Shown piece by piece: positions 8,086 to 16,131 of a stretch of DNA of 23,871 nt. The stretch lies in contig CAZDET010000068.1 of NCBI GenBank assembly GCA_964504335.1, positions 1 through 23,871 on the forward strand. The letters run 5' to 3'. Position numbers and translations under genes: made by a program. Under the pieces are notes generated by a model that worked only from the letters and a program-made list of their open reading frames with translations, was not told the DNA's origin and did no database searches. The stretch's first letter is position 1, and every line of letters begins with the position of its first letter. Source of the DNA: CAZDET01 sp964504335 (GTDB lineage Bacteria; Bacteroidota; Bacteroidia; Chitinophagales; Saprospiraceae).

Positions 8086-9094
8086 CATACAGCGCCTCCA
8101 ACCGAAACTCGATTACTCGTTCATCTAATTCGAAGGTACTCAGTTCATCTAGCCCAAGCGCCTGAACGGCCCGGCGCAGGCACTCCCGATCGTCGAGATT
8201 CAGTTCGGGATCACAGTAGCGCAGCCCGGCTGCCCGCAAGGCTTGCTTGGGGAACATTCCGATCAGTTCCGAACCGGTGATTGCTGCACCGTACAGCTCC
8301 GCCCGCTCCCGGCAGGCTTCGTATACGTCTGCAATTGGGGCCAGCCTGAAATCGGTGATATTGGTGCTGATCTGAGCCCGCTTGTACTCGTCGATGTACC
8401 AGCCAATGGCTTTCAACCCCCGAAACAATCCCGGTTGCCGGATCAGCTTGCCGGCATGCCCCTTCACTAGCCGGCCGCTTTCGCGCAGATCGGCGGCAAT
8501 CGCCTTGGCGACCATAACATCCGGGGTATTGAGATTGACATTGTAGGCGAGCAAAAAATCGCGGGCTCCAATGGCCGTGGCACCACAGTGCGCCTGAAAA
8601 TCGGTGGGGCCGTAGTCGGGGCGCCATTCCGACTGGCGCATCTTCTCGCTCAGCCCTTCGTATTCCCCGCGGCGGATATCCGCCAGGTTGCGCCGCTCCG
8701 GACGGATCGCGGCTTTTTCGTAGAGATAGACCGGAATCTCCAGCTCTCCTCCCACGCGCTCGCCCAACTCCCGCGACCAGCGAATAGCATCGAGCATACT
8801 CGTGCCCTCCAGCGGTACGAACGGGCACACATCGGTGGCCCCAATCCGCGGATGAGTGCCGGCATGCGTACGCATATCAATTTGATCCCGGGCTACCTTG
8901 ATCGCGCGAAACGCGGCTTCGGTCACGGCAGCCGGTTCTCCGGCCAGCGTCATCACGGTGCGGTTGGCTCCCTTGCCTACGTCTACGTGTAATAAATATA
9001 CGGATGGAACCGACTGAATGGCGGCTTGAATAGCCTGCACGACGGCCGGCTCGCGACCTGTGCTGAAGTTTGGAATACACTCGATTAAAGGCAT
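8066..9094 (-). CDS. ftcD: Glutamate formimidoyltransferase-like protein (FtcD N-domain family)
   Basis: The 342-residue protein resembles the formiminotransferase domain, which moves the formimino group from N-formimino-L-glutamate to tetrahydrofolate in histidine breakdown. Family features: MPLIECIPNFSTGR at the N-terminus, GANRTVMTLAGEP (42-54), and THPRIGATDVCPF with H81 at the place of the catalytic histidine (H82 in the mammalian enzyme). The cyclodeaminase domain is absent; a C-terminal tail of about 50 residues (after RYCDPELNLDD) follows. The start at 9094 is preferred over an in-frame ATG at 9139, because homologues begin at MPLIECIPNFS. No hut genes are next to it. It converges on infB with a 20-bp overlap. 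A folate-linked role is likely; the exact substrate is less sure without a hut neighbourhood. Confidence 0.85.
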   Translation of the reverse strand: MPLIECIPNFSTGREPAVVQAIQAAIQSVPSVYLLHVDVGKGANRTVMTLAGEPAAVTEAAFRAIKVARDQIDMRTHAGTHPRIGATDVCPFVPLEGTSMLDAIRWSRELGERVGGELEIPVYLYEKAAIRPERRNLADIRRGEYEGLSEKMRQSEWRPDYGPTDFQAHCGATAIGARDFLLAYNVNLNTPDVMVAKAIAADLRESGRLVKGHAGKLIRQPGLFRGLKAIGWYIDEYKRAQISTNITDFRLAPIADVYEACRERAELYGAAITGSELIGMFPKQALRAAGLRYCDPELNLDDRECLRRAVQALGLDELSTFELDERVIEFRLEALYAKQSSA

Positions 9095-9208
9095 GACTAT
9101 TGGCAGGAATTTTCGAGTGCCCAACTTTATTGGGAGCAACTCAACAACACAACGGCAAAAGTAGGTAGAAAGATTTGCCAGATCGCGAATTGCCCCCGCT
9201 TCGGAGAA

Positions 9209-10057
9209 TCAATCAGCTGGCATGGCCATCGCCGCCATTTCCCAGCCGACGAGCGCGCTCTTCTGCACACTGCCCCAACGGTACTGGCCGATGCGCCCCT
9301 CCTTTCGAATGACCCGGTGGCAGGGAATCAGGTAGGCGATCGGGTTGTTTCCTACTGCCGAGCCAACCGCTCGGGCCGCCCGCGGCTGGCCGATGGCCCG
9401 TCCTATCTGTGCGTACGTTGCCACAGCTCCGACCGGAATGCGCAGGAGCGCTTCCCACACTTTAATCTGGAAATTGGTACCCCGCACGAGCAGGTGCAAT
9501 TTCGCCGGCCGTTCGGATGCGGAACGGCGGAAAATTTTATCAATGTATGCATTGGTGTAGTCCGGGCGTTCCTCCAGGCGAGCGTTGGGCCACTTCTGTG
9601 CCAACCGCTCCACTTCCGAATCGGGTACATCCAAAAACTCCAGGTGGCAGACGCCCCGGTCCGTCGCGCCGATAAAACTATGTCCAAAGGGCGTGGTATG
9701 ATAGCCGTAGTAAATGACCAGTTCCGCCCCGCCACTGCGGTAAGTCTGAGGAGTCATGCTCTCAATCGTAACGAACAGGTCGTGAATGCGCGACTGACTG
9801 GATAAGCCGCTGTCTGCAGCAATGTCGAAAAGGGATTCGCTGCGCTGGAGTTGTTGCTTGAGATGCTGAATCGTAAGGTACTGTAGAAATCGTTTCGGGC
9901 TCACACCGGCCCACTCCGTAAACAGCCGTTGGAAATGATAGGGACTAAGATGAACCTGAGCAGCTACCTCTTCGAGAGAGGGCTGCTCAAGTTCGTGCGC
10001 GTGTAAATATTCGATGGCGGCCTTGATCCGCTGATAATTGATAACTGTTTGTTCCAT
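9209..10057 (-). CDS. AraC-type regulator / methylated-DNA-protein-cysteine methyltransferase fusion
   Basis: The 282-residue protein joins an AraC-type double helix-turn-helix (about 8-107; SLEEVAAQVHLSPYHFQRLF and LFDIAADSGLSSQSRIHDLF) to an O6-alkylguanine-DNA alkyltransferase domain (about 115-275). The acceptor motif is PCHRVI with C246, preceded by a conserved GTNFQIKVWEALLRIPVG stretch; the suicidal Cys takes the alkyl group from O6-methylguanine. Compared with E. coli Ada, the N-terminal Zn-Cys4 phosphotriester-sensing domain is missing, so the usual methylation switch for transcription is not there. Such two-domain proteins are common in Bacteroidota. The gene lies 66 bp downstream of lpdA on the same strand and could be cotranscribed with it, but a functional link is not evident. 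Confidence 0.92.
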   Translation of the reverse strand: MEQTVINYQRIKAAIEYLHAHELEQPSLEEVAAQVHLSPYHFQRLFTEWAGVSPKRFLQYLTIQHLKQQLQRSESLFDIAADSGLSSQSRIHDLFVTIESMTPQTYRSGGAELVIYYGYHTTPFGHSFIGATDRGVCHLEFLDVPDSEVERLAQKWPNARLEERPDYTNAYIDKIFRRSASERPAKLHLLVRGTNFQIKVWEALLRIPVGAVATYAQIGRAIGQPRAARAVGSAVGNNPIAYLIPCHRVIRKEGRIGQYRWGSVQKSALVGWEMAAMAMPAD

Positions 10058-10123
10058 AACGGGTTAATTATGGTTGCAAACTCGGCAATTATCGAGCGTC
10101 AATCAACCCGATTCTTGCGTTCG

Positions 10124-11527
10124 TTAAATGTGCAGCGGTCGATCGGCGGTGGCGGCAAGGGCCGCTTCCTTGAAGGCCTCGGTATAGGTGGGATGCGCGT
10201 GGCTCATCCGGGCGGCGTCTTCGGCCGAAGCACGGAACTCCATCAGGGCAACCCCTTCGGCGATCATATCGGCCGCACGCGGACCGACGATGTGCACCCC
10301 GAGAATTTCATCCGTCTCTTCGTGGCTGAGTACTTTGACCATGCCCTCCGTATCGGTACTGGCCCGGCTGCGGCCCAAGGCCTTGAAGGGGAATTTTCCG
10401 GAGCGATAGGGAATTCCGGCTTCCTTGAGCTGCTCCTCCGTCTGGCCGACACTGGCTACCTCCGGCCAGGTATATACGACGTTGGGGATGAGGTTGTAAT
10501 CGATATGAGGGTGCTGGCCGGCAATGACTTCGGCAACGAATACGCCTTCTTCTTCGGCTTTATGAGCCAGCATTGCGCCTCTAACGACATCGCCGATAGC
10601 GTAAATATTGTCTACATTGGTGCGCAGGTGCTGATCCACCAGAACGCGTCCGCGTTCGTCGGTTTCGAGGCCAATGTTTTCTAATCCTAACTTGTCAGTG
10701 TAGGCGCGACGGCCGATCGAAATCAGGCAGTAGTCCGCTTCGATCTGGAAGGTTTTATCGCTGTCGCGTTTTTGAACATCAACGACGACGCCGTCTTCCG
10801 TGCTCTTGACATCCGTCACCGCGTGCTTCAGGTGAAACTTGATCCCCAACTTCTTGAGAGCGCGCATCAACTCCTTGCTGCAATCGCTGTCCATTCCCGG
10901 GATAATGCGGTCGAGGTATTCCACCACTTCCACTTCGGTACCGAGCCGGGCGTACACGCTGCCTAATTCCAACCCAATAACTCCCCCTCCGATAATCACC
11001 ATCCGCTTCGGTACGGCTTCGATATTCAACGCTTCTGTGCTGGTGATAATCCGTTTCTTATCGTAGTTAAAGGCTTCGGGCGTAATGGGTTTGGAACCGG
11101 TGGCGATAATTACTTTATCGCTTTCAATCGTTTCCGTGCTACCGTCTTCTTTGGCGATGGAAATTGTATGAGCCGTTTCGAAGGAGCCGTGGCCGTGAAA
11201 GACGTCAATTTTGTTCTTCTTCATCAAAAATTCGACGCCTTTTACAGTCTGTTCGACCACTTCGTTTTTGCGTTTGATCATCTGCGGCATATCCACGCCT
11301 AGATCGGATAGCTTAATGCCGTGCAGGCTGAACTTTTCCGCGGCGTTGTGGTAATGCTCCGACGAATCGAGCAGGGCTTTAGAAGGGATGCAACCTACGT
11401 TGAGGCAGGTGCCGCCCAGAGAGTTATATCGTTCAATGATAGCGGTTTTCAGGCCCAGCTGTGCGGCGCGAATAGCCGCGACATAACCGCCGGGTCCCGA
11501 ACCGATTACCGTTACATCGTACTGCAT
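10124..11527 (-). CDS. lpdA: Dihydrolipoyl dehydrogenase (E3)
   Basis: The 467-residue flavoprotein reoxidises dihydrolipoamide of 2-oxoacid dehydrogenase complexes or the glycine cleavage system, with NAD+ as acceptor. Seen in sequence: FAD-binding GSGPGG (9-14), redox-active disulfide CLNVGC (C41, C46), NAD-binding GGGVIGLELG, the second FAD motif YAIGDV, and the dimer-interface active-site HAHPTYTE (H445, E450). Length is typical. No E1/E2 genes are adjacent, so this is a stand-alone E3 shared by several complexes. The ATG at 11527 gives the canonical MQYDVTVIGSGPGG start. Confidence 0.97.
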   Translation of the reverse strand: MQYDVTVIGSGPGGYVAAIRAAQLGLKTAIIERYNSLGGTCLNVGCIPSKALLDSSEHYHNAAEKFSLHGIKLSDLGVDMPQMIKRKNEVVEQTVKGVEFLMKKNKIDVFHGHGSFETAHTISIAKEDGSTETIESDKVIIATGSKPITPEAFNYDKKRIITSTEALNIEAVPKRMVIIGGGVIGLELGSVYARLGTEVEVVEYLDRIIPGMDSDCSKELMRALKKLGIKFHLKHAVTDVKSTEDGVVVDVQKRDSDKTFQIEADYCLISIGRRAYTDKLGLENIGLETDERGRVLVDQHLRTNVDNIYAIGDVVRGAMLAHKAEEEGVFVAEVIAGQHPHIDYNLIPNVVYTWPEVASVGQTEEQLKEAGIPYRSGKFPFKALGRSRASTDTEGMVKVLSHEETDEILGVHIVGPRAADMIAEGVALMEFRASAEDAARMSHAHPTYTEAFKEAALAATADRPLHI

Positions 11528-11608
11528 GTCGTTTATTGTAAATAGAATTCCGTGAATGAGCGCTTCTCAACTACAACAAATAAAGGAAATAATCGGCCGA
11601 CCTGACAC

Positions 11609-12994
11609 CTAATCTTGCGCGCCTTTATCGGGCTTTCCGCCGCCGCGCTTTTTGCGCCGGTTGCGGTTGCGTCCGCGTCCTCGATTCTTATTCGCCGCCG
11701 GTTGTTTGTTGTCTGAATTGGTGGCGGTTTCGCCGCCGGAATTTGCTTCGGTGTTGTTGGAGCGTCCACGTCCTCGATTCGACTTCTTACGGCGGGGGCC
11801 TTGTTTACTTGATTGATCCGCGCTTTTTTCGGAAGCCGATTTGCTGCCGTCGCGTGGTTTTCTCTTGTTGCGGCGCTTGCGTCGTTTCTTCCGTTCTTCC
11901 GGAGGAAGTTCGATAGCTCCGGTGACGTCCTCGTAGTCCAGTAAAGAATCGTCCTCGCCGTCGGAATATGCCACTAATTCATTCAGTTGCGTGGGTTTTT
12001 TGCCCTCGCGATTCAGTTCGATGATCTCCTGCACCTGATCCACCGTCAGGGTGTAGAGCTTCCCGCGGTGCTGCCCATCCTGGTAGGAGTAATACATCAA
12101 TTGCTTGAAGATATCCGTTTTGACGAGCACTACATTTCCCTGTTCGGTTTGGAGGCGGTCGGCGCGTTTGGGGAAGTGTTCGAGGGCCTCCATGTAGGTG
12201 TCGAGCTCGTAGTTGAGGCAACACTTCAGCCGGCCGCACTGCCCGGAGAGCTTAGCTTGGTTAATGGCCAGGTTTTGGTAGCGGGCGGCGGAGGTTGTTA
12301 CGGATTTGAAATCCGTCAGCCAGGTCGAGCAGCACAATTCGCGACCGCAGGAACCGATGCCTCCGATCCGGGCGGATTCCTGGCGGGCGCCAATTTGCCG
12401 CATTTCGATCTTCACCCGAAATTCCCGGGCGTAGTGCCGGATGAGTTCGCGAAAATCGACGCGTCCTTTTGCCGTGTAGTAAAAGGTGGCCTTGCGGCGA
12501 TCTCCCTGATATTCGACGTCGCCGATTTTCATTTCCAGATTGAGCTGGCGGGCGATCACGCGGGAGCGGATCATCGTGTCGTATTCGAGGTCACGGGCTT
12601 CTTCCAGGCGTTCGAGGTCGCGTTTATGGGCACGCCGGATCAAACTGTGGATGACCTGGTCTTCGCGGATACGCTTCTTTTTCATTTGGAGGCGCACTAA
12701 CTCTCCGGAGAGGGTCACTGTACCAATATCGTATCCATTGCTCGCCTCCACCACGACCCGCTCGCCGGTTTCGACCAGGAGCCCCGCTGGGCGGCGGTAG
12801 AAGTTTTTGCGAGAGCCGTTTTTAAAACTGACTTCGACCAGGTCGAAGGGGCGACTGTCTTCTATTTCTAGGTGGCTGATCCAATCGAACGTATTCAATC
12901 GGTTGCAGCCGCCGCTGGCACAGCCTCCGGAGCAGCCTTTGCCGCATCCGGCGGCCGAATCTCCCTGACCCACTGTGCATCCATGACAACCCAT
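11609..12994 (-). CDS. ricT: PSP1/YaaT (RicT)-family protein with Cys-rich head and basic tail
   Basis: The core (about 45-320) is the PSP1 family, seen in IGSCGRELCC (213-222) and SGQCGRLKCCLNYE (250-263). Six further cysteines (C3, C6, C17, C21, C25, C30) sit in a Gly-rich N-terminus. The last 90 or so residues (about 365-461) are Lys/Arg/Asn-rich, with KKRRKRRNKRK and RNRGRGRNRNRRKKRGGG-like runs, probably disordered and RNA-binding. In Bacillus, RicT (YaaT) works with RicA and RicF in a complex that carries iron-sulfur clusters and affects RNase Y and sporulation; neither partner is visible here. The gene is 23 bp downstream of holB, the same linkage as in Firmicutes. A role in RNA processing is inferred; the molecular function in Bacteroidota is not established. 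Confidence 0.85.
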   Translation of the reverse strand: MGCHGCTVGQGDSAAGCGKGCSGGCASGGCNRLNTFDWISHLEIEDSRPFDLVEVSFKNGSRKNFYRRPAGLLVETGERVVVEASNGYDIGTVTLSGELVRLQMKKKRIREDQVIHSLIRRAHKRDLERLEEARDLEYDTMIRSRVIARQLNLEMKIGDVEYQGDRRKATFYYTAKGRVDFRELIRHYAREFRVKIEMRQIGARQESARIGGIGSCGRELCCSTWLTDFKSVTTSAARYQNLAINQAKLSGQCGRLKCCLNYELDTYMEALEHFPKRADRLQTEQGNVVLVKTDIFKQLMYYSYQDGQHRGKLYTLTVDQVQEIIELNREGKKPTQLNELVAYSDGEDDSLLDYEDVTGAIELPPEERKKRRKRRNKRKPRDGSKSASEKSADQSSKQGPRRKKSNRGRGRSNNTEANSGGETATNSDNKQPAANKNRGRGRNRNRRKKRGGGKPDKGAQD

Positions 12995-13017
12995 AGGTAT
13001 ATATTTTACCGCAGGGA

Positions 13018-14154
13018 TCAGACCGGGCGTCTGGCCCGTCGATCCGGCACTGCGGAGTGTTTTAAAATTTGGTGCATGCGAATACTCGCATCTAAAAACA
13101 GGATTTTAGGGTGCGCATTTCGCTCAATATGTCGAATGCAATCCTCCATGAGTTCAATAATTCCCTCCAGCTGATCGAATTGAATGACGGATTGCATGCG
13201 CTGCGCCGTAGCCAATTCCGGTGGCCGCAGCCGGGCTGGTTGCGATCCGCCCAATTGCAGGGTGAGAAACTCTCGCCAAAAGTGTAGGCCGTAGCGCAAA
13301 AAGTGTTTCTGGTGTTCCCGGCCGAGCGGAGCAAACCCGTCGGTCCAGGCGACAAGTTCGGTCGGTTTCCCGGTGTAGCAACAGCGCATCCATTCCAGAA
13401 AGCGATCAGCCTGATCGCCTTCCCGCTGTTGGGCCATTTGCAGGGCGTCGTTATAATTGCCGTTAGCCAGAAAGCTGATGGTATTTGCCTGATCGCGGTC
13501 GATGCCCTGATGTTGTAAACTGGTACTGATCGCCTCGTCGTCGAGGGTGCCGAGTTTGACGAGCTGGCAGCGGGACAGTATGGTGTTGAGAATGCGTTCC
13601 GCTTGTTCGGCCGCGAGGAGGAAAACCGTGCGCGGTGGGGGCTCTTCGATTAATTTTAGCAGCCGGTTGCCCTCGTTGCCGAGATATTCCGGCAGCCAAA
13701 TGAGCATAACCTTATACTGACCCTCGAATGTTTTTAAACTCAATTTTCGGATGATCTGATTGCACTCATCCTTATTGATATTCCCCTGGCGGTTTTCCGC
13801 GCCGATGCGCTGCAACCAATCGTTTACTTCCATGTAGGGCGTTTCGGCCAGCGCCTCGCGCCACGGAGGCAGAAACTGATCGGCCGTCACCTTGGCGCCA
13901 ACGGTAGGGAACGAAAAATGCAAATCGGGATGGACGGCTTTGGCCGTTTTGAGGCAGGCCTTACATTGCCCGCAACTATCGAGGCCCGTACGGTTTTCGC
14001 AGAGCAGATATGCAGCGGTAGCCAGCGCCATTGGCAGTACCCCGCTACCCGGAGCACCCAGCAATAAAAGCGCGTGCGGGAAGCGGTCGGTATCTACCAT
14101 TTCCCGTAAAAGCTCCTGAACCGAATTGTGACCGATTACCTGGCTAAATCGCAT
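13018..14154 (-). CDS. holB: DNA polymerase III subunit delta'
   Basis: The 378-residue AAA+ clamp-loader subunit helps load the sliding clamp. Its P-loop is degenerate (GAPGSGVLP, 33-41, no Lys), as in E. coli delta', so it likely does not hydrolyse ATP. Zinc-binding cysteines are C52, C61, C64 and C67 (CGQCKAC, then VHPDL). The LLKLIEEPP stretch and the ILSRC motif (S194-R195-C196), the delta' arginine finger, are intact. The C-terminal collar domain (about 215-355) is less conserved. The start at 14154 gives the family-like MRFSQVIGHNSVQELL. It heads a two-gene unit with ricT. Confidence 0.92.
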   Translation of the reverse strand: MRFSQVIGHNSVQELLREMVDTDRFPHALLLLGAPGSGVLPMALATAAYLLCENRTGLDSCGQCKACLKTAKAVHPDLHFSFPTVGAKVTADQFLPPWREALAETPYMEVNDWLQRIGAENRQGNINKDECNQIIRKLSLKTFEGQYKVMLIWLPEYLGNEGNRLLKLIEEPPPRTVFLLAAEQAERILNTILSRCQLVKLGTLDDEAISTSLQHQGIDRDQANTISFLANGNYNDALQMAQQREGDQADRFLEWMRCCYTGKPTELVAWTDGFAPLGREHQKHFLRYGLHFWREFLTLQLGGSQPARLRPPELATAQRMQSVIQFDQLEGIIELMEDCIRHIERNAHPKILFLDASIRMHQILKHSAVPDRRARRPV

Positions 14155-14317
14155 GCGCTCTAATTCCTAAGCGTAACGCATTGCCATCCAACAGTCAGGT
14201 AGACAGGTAGGTAAGTACCATAGGAGTTGGCCGTCGGGAGCAGCAGCCACTAAACGCGCTGCAAACGAATCTTTATTTCTAACCGGCCGCCCTCCTTAAG
14301 AAGGTACGTGCAAATTT

Positions 14318-14600
14318 TTGGTGCGCAATCCTGCCGAAACCAACTACCCGGGGGCAGTTCGAACGGCAAAATGATGGGATTGCACCCGTTTTATGGATAA
14401 TTCCGCCGCGGCTGGATAGCAGCTATCCGGTGCGGTGGAAATTTGCTATATGCAGTATACAGCTATTGTAACTGTCAGTGTGGTAGCTGTTTAGAGTACC
14501 ACTATGTGGTTTTGCCGACCGGGTCGGCAACGTTTATAGCAGATCCTGTTAAGCCTTCTACCGTAAACTGGTGTATGGAATGCGCGTTTTACGCGTTTCC
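14318..14600. other. Hairpin-rich non-coding region between holB and queD
   Basis: No credible gene lies in 14155-14692, yet six inverted repeats crowd here. (A) A nested element: 14320-14331 pairs with 14377-14386 (2-nt bulge), tgccg 14332-14336 with cggca 14364-14368, aactaccc 14342-14349 with gggcagtt 14352-14359. (B) 14401-14440, with a perfect inner ggatag/ctatcc. (C) 14445-14463. (D) gtggta 14480-14485 with taccac 14497-14502. (E) ttgccgacc 14512-14520 with ggtcggcaa 14522-14530. (F) 14577-14600. Wobble pairs do not settle the strand: B favours plus, A and C favour minus. It may be a small RNA, a long holB leader, or an array of operators. I cannot match it to a known RNA family. I see nothing in 14155-14317 beyond aggtag repeats near 14196-14212. 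Confidence 0.45.
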
Positions 14601-14607
14601 AATAGAG

Positions 14608-14615
14608 CAAAAGTA
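14608..14615 (-). promoter_or_regulatory. Predicted minus-strand promoter upstream of the hairpin region
   Basis: Read on the minus strand this is TACTTTTG, an exact TAnnTTTG. A TTG at 14640-14638 lies 22 bases upstream, slightly farther than ideal. It would start a minus-strand transcript near 14602 that runs through all the hairpins towards holB, giving a leader of about 450 nt or a separate RNA. Confidence 0.35.
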
Positions 14616-14692
14616 AGGAAAAAGTCTGACTATGAGCAAGGAGCCAACCTACTGTACGAATATTTGTTTGTGTGTAGACAATCAACGAATCC

Positions 14693-15100
14693 ATGAAAAT
14701 TGCTGCTTTTCGACGTGCCCATTTCAACGCGGCGCACCGTATATATAACCCGGACTGGTCAGACGTCCGCAATCAGGAAGTATTTGGTCCATGTAGCAAT
14801 CCCAATTACCACGGGCACAACTACGAGTTGGAAGTAAAAGTGGTAGGAGAGGTCGATCCGGTAACGGGTTATCTGATCGATTTGAAAATCTTAAAGGACC
14901 TCATTAAAGAAGAAGTAGAGGATCGGTTTGATCACAAAAATCTAAATTTAGACACGGAAGAATTTCGAAGTTTAATACCCACCGCAGAGCATATTTGCTA
15001 CGTGATCTGGCAACGCCTCAGAGCACGATTAGATTCAAAATTTGATTTGGCAGTGCGGCTTTACGAAACGCCCCGGAATTACGTGGAGTATCCAGCTTGA
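14693..15100 (+). CDS. queD: 6-carboxytetrahydropterin synthase / 6-pyruvoyl-tetrahydropterin synthase family
   Basis: The 135-residue protein has the T-fold PTPS/QueD signature: Zn ligands H15 (FNAAH) and H40/H42 (YHGHNYEL), a catalytic Cys in FGPCSNPNYHGH (C34), DH at 80-81 and a pterin-anchoring Glu in LYETPRNYVEYP (E125). QueD turns 7,8-dihydroneopterin triphosphate into 6-carboxy-tetrahydropterin, the second step of queuosine precursor synthesis; PTPS makes 6-pyruvoyl-tetrahydropterin from the same substrate. The wide spacing CSNPNYHGH resembles eukaryote-like PTPS, so the assignment to QueD is by usual bacterial practice. No other queuosine genes are adjacent. It diverges from holB across the hairpin-rich region. 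Confidence 0.85.
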   Translation: MKIAAFRRAHFNAAHRIYNPDWSDVRNQEVFGPCSNPNYHGHNYELEVKVVGEVDPVTGYLIDLKILKDLIKEEVEDRFDHKNLNLDTEEFRSLIPTAEHICYVIWQRLRARLDSKFDLAVRLYETPRNYVEYPA

Positions 15101-15256
15101 GTTGGTCTTTTGGTCTGTTTGAACTCTTCCGATGGAAAGGTTATTGCAGCAGATAATTTCGCACTTCGGGGTCGGGCAATTGGCAGGAATGATGGGACCC
15201 CAGACCTGCCATAGTGGTGGTCCGGTCTAACCAAAGTACCAAAGTACCAGTTACGG

Positions 15257-16006
15257 TCAGGGTCGATAATCCCGCTTCAACAACCGCAGTGTGCGCAGCA
15301 CTTTCCCGCTGCGATCGAAAAGCGCAACTAAATAGATGCCTTCCGGGAGATCGCTCAGGCCATAGGCCATCCCTTCGGCTGGATTGTCAAATACTTTTTT
15401 GGTTCGGCCGAGCATGTTGCGAATTTCGATTCGACCGATTTCCATTTGCGCCGGAGTAGATACGTAAAAGCGGTCGGTTGCCGGGTTGGGATAAATTTGA
15501 AGACTAGTTGACGAAAAGGGGTCGTTTGCATTTTCGCCGGGGCGCTCAATAGGTGGTGCGAGCTCGTCGTTGATTTCGATTTGAAATACGGCAGTTTCGA
15601 CGATTTTTCCGGGGTCGGTGAGCAGGCTAAAGGGGACTTCCACCGTAGACAAGCCCTGCTGGCCGTTGGGCCGCACGGAGAGAACTAACTCCACGGATTC
15701 GCCCGGTTGGAGTTGCAGCGAGCTTGGCGTGGCCGCGCGAACAAAAGGGGTGGGCCGGCTCCGCTCGTCGCAAAGCGATATTTCCCACCGATTTGGCTGA
15801 TCAATGATGACCTGGTCCCACTGAATTTGGAGCGGCTGGGCTGTGGGATTCTTGACGGTAATGCTGACTGATTCTTCCAGCTGATTGTCCAGGAGGTCGG
15901 CCTGGATGGTTTTCTGCACGCGGGCAGGCTCCACTTTCAGGGCCGGTTGGGCCTGTAGGGCGGTCAAGGACAATAAAAAAATACTTAATCGTATAATCTG
16001 CTTCAT
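15257..16006 (-). CDS. Secreted protein with T9SS type A C-terminal sorting domain
   Basis: The 249-residue protein starts with a Sec signal peptide (MKQIIRLSIFLLSLTALQA, cut near residue 19). The middle (about 24-147) looks like an immunoglobulin-like beta domain of the kind with SITVKNPTAQPLQIQW and LQPGESVELVLSVRP segments. After a Pro/Asn-rich linker (148-165), residues 170-244 form a T9SS sorting domain: IYPNPATDRFYVS, IEIRNMLG, LSDLPEGIYLVALFD, and a basic end (RLLKR). The protein is thus exported to the periplasm and then carried across the outer membrane by the type IX system. No enzyme motif is visible; it may be a surface or adhesion-type protein. Function unknown. Confidence 0.88.
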   Translation of the reverse strand: MKQIIRLSIFLLSLTALQAQPALKVEPARVQKTIQADLLDNQLEESVSITVKNPTAQPLQIQWDQVIIDQPNRWEISLCDERSRPTPFVRAATPSSLQLQPGESVELVLSVRPNGQQGLSTVEVPFSLLTDPGKIVETAVFQIEINDELAPPIERPGENANDPFSSTSLQIYPNPATDRFYVSTPAQMEIGRIEIRNMLGRTKKVFDNPAEGMAYGLSDLPEGIYLVALFDRSGKVLRTLRLLKRDYRP

Positions 16007-16123
16007 AAGCCGGCATTCTGTATCCCGTGCAATAGGTTCTCGTAGTCAGTCGACATTCAATGTACTTACAAATTGGGGGAAGCGCAAAGGGTTTATCAGT
16101 ATGTTAACGACTTGTTTGGAGTG

Positions 16124-16131
16124 CAAAGATA
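16124..16131 (-). promoter_or_regulatory. Predicted promoter of the T9SS-cargo gene
   Basis: On the minus strand the sequence reads TATCTTTG, an exact TAnnTTTG, with a T-run (ctttt, 16155-16151) about 19 bases upstream in place of the -33 element. It would give a leader of roughly 110 nt for the gene starting at 16006. The rest of 16007-16255 shows no gene. Confidence 0.45.

Noticed and set aside
9095..9139. Upstream ATG for the ftcD-like gene
   Set aside because: It adds 15 residues before the conserved MPLIECIPNFS start of the family.
11533..11769. 78-codon minus-strand frame overlapping the ricT end
   Set aside because: It is an out-of-frame reading of the low-complexity tail of the PSP1 gene with no independent support.
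14191..14253. Text resembling the SRP RNA core (gtcaggt ... gagcagcagcc)
   Set aside because: The conserved tetraloop stem and asymmetric loop do not form; the pieces do not pair as in SRP RNA.
14491..14772. Minus-strand 93-codon frame in the holB-queD gap
   Set aside because: It overlaps the start of queD, has no recognisable domain and covers hairpins; no ribosome-binding site or promoter supports it.
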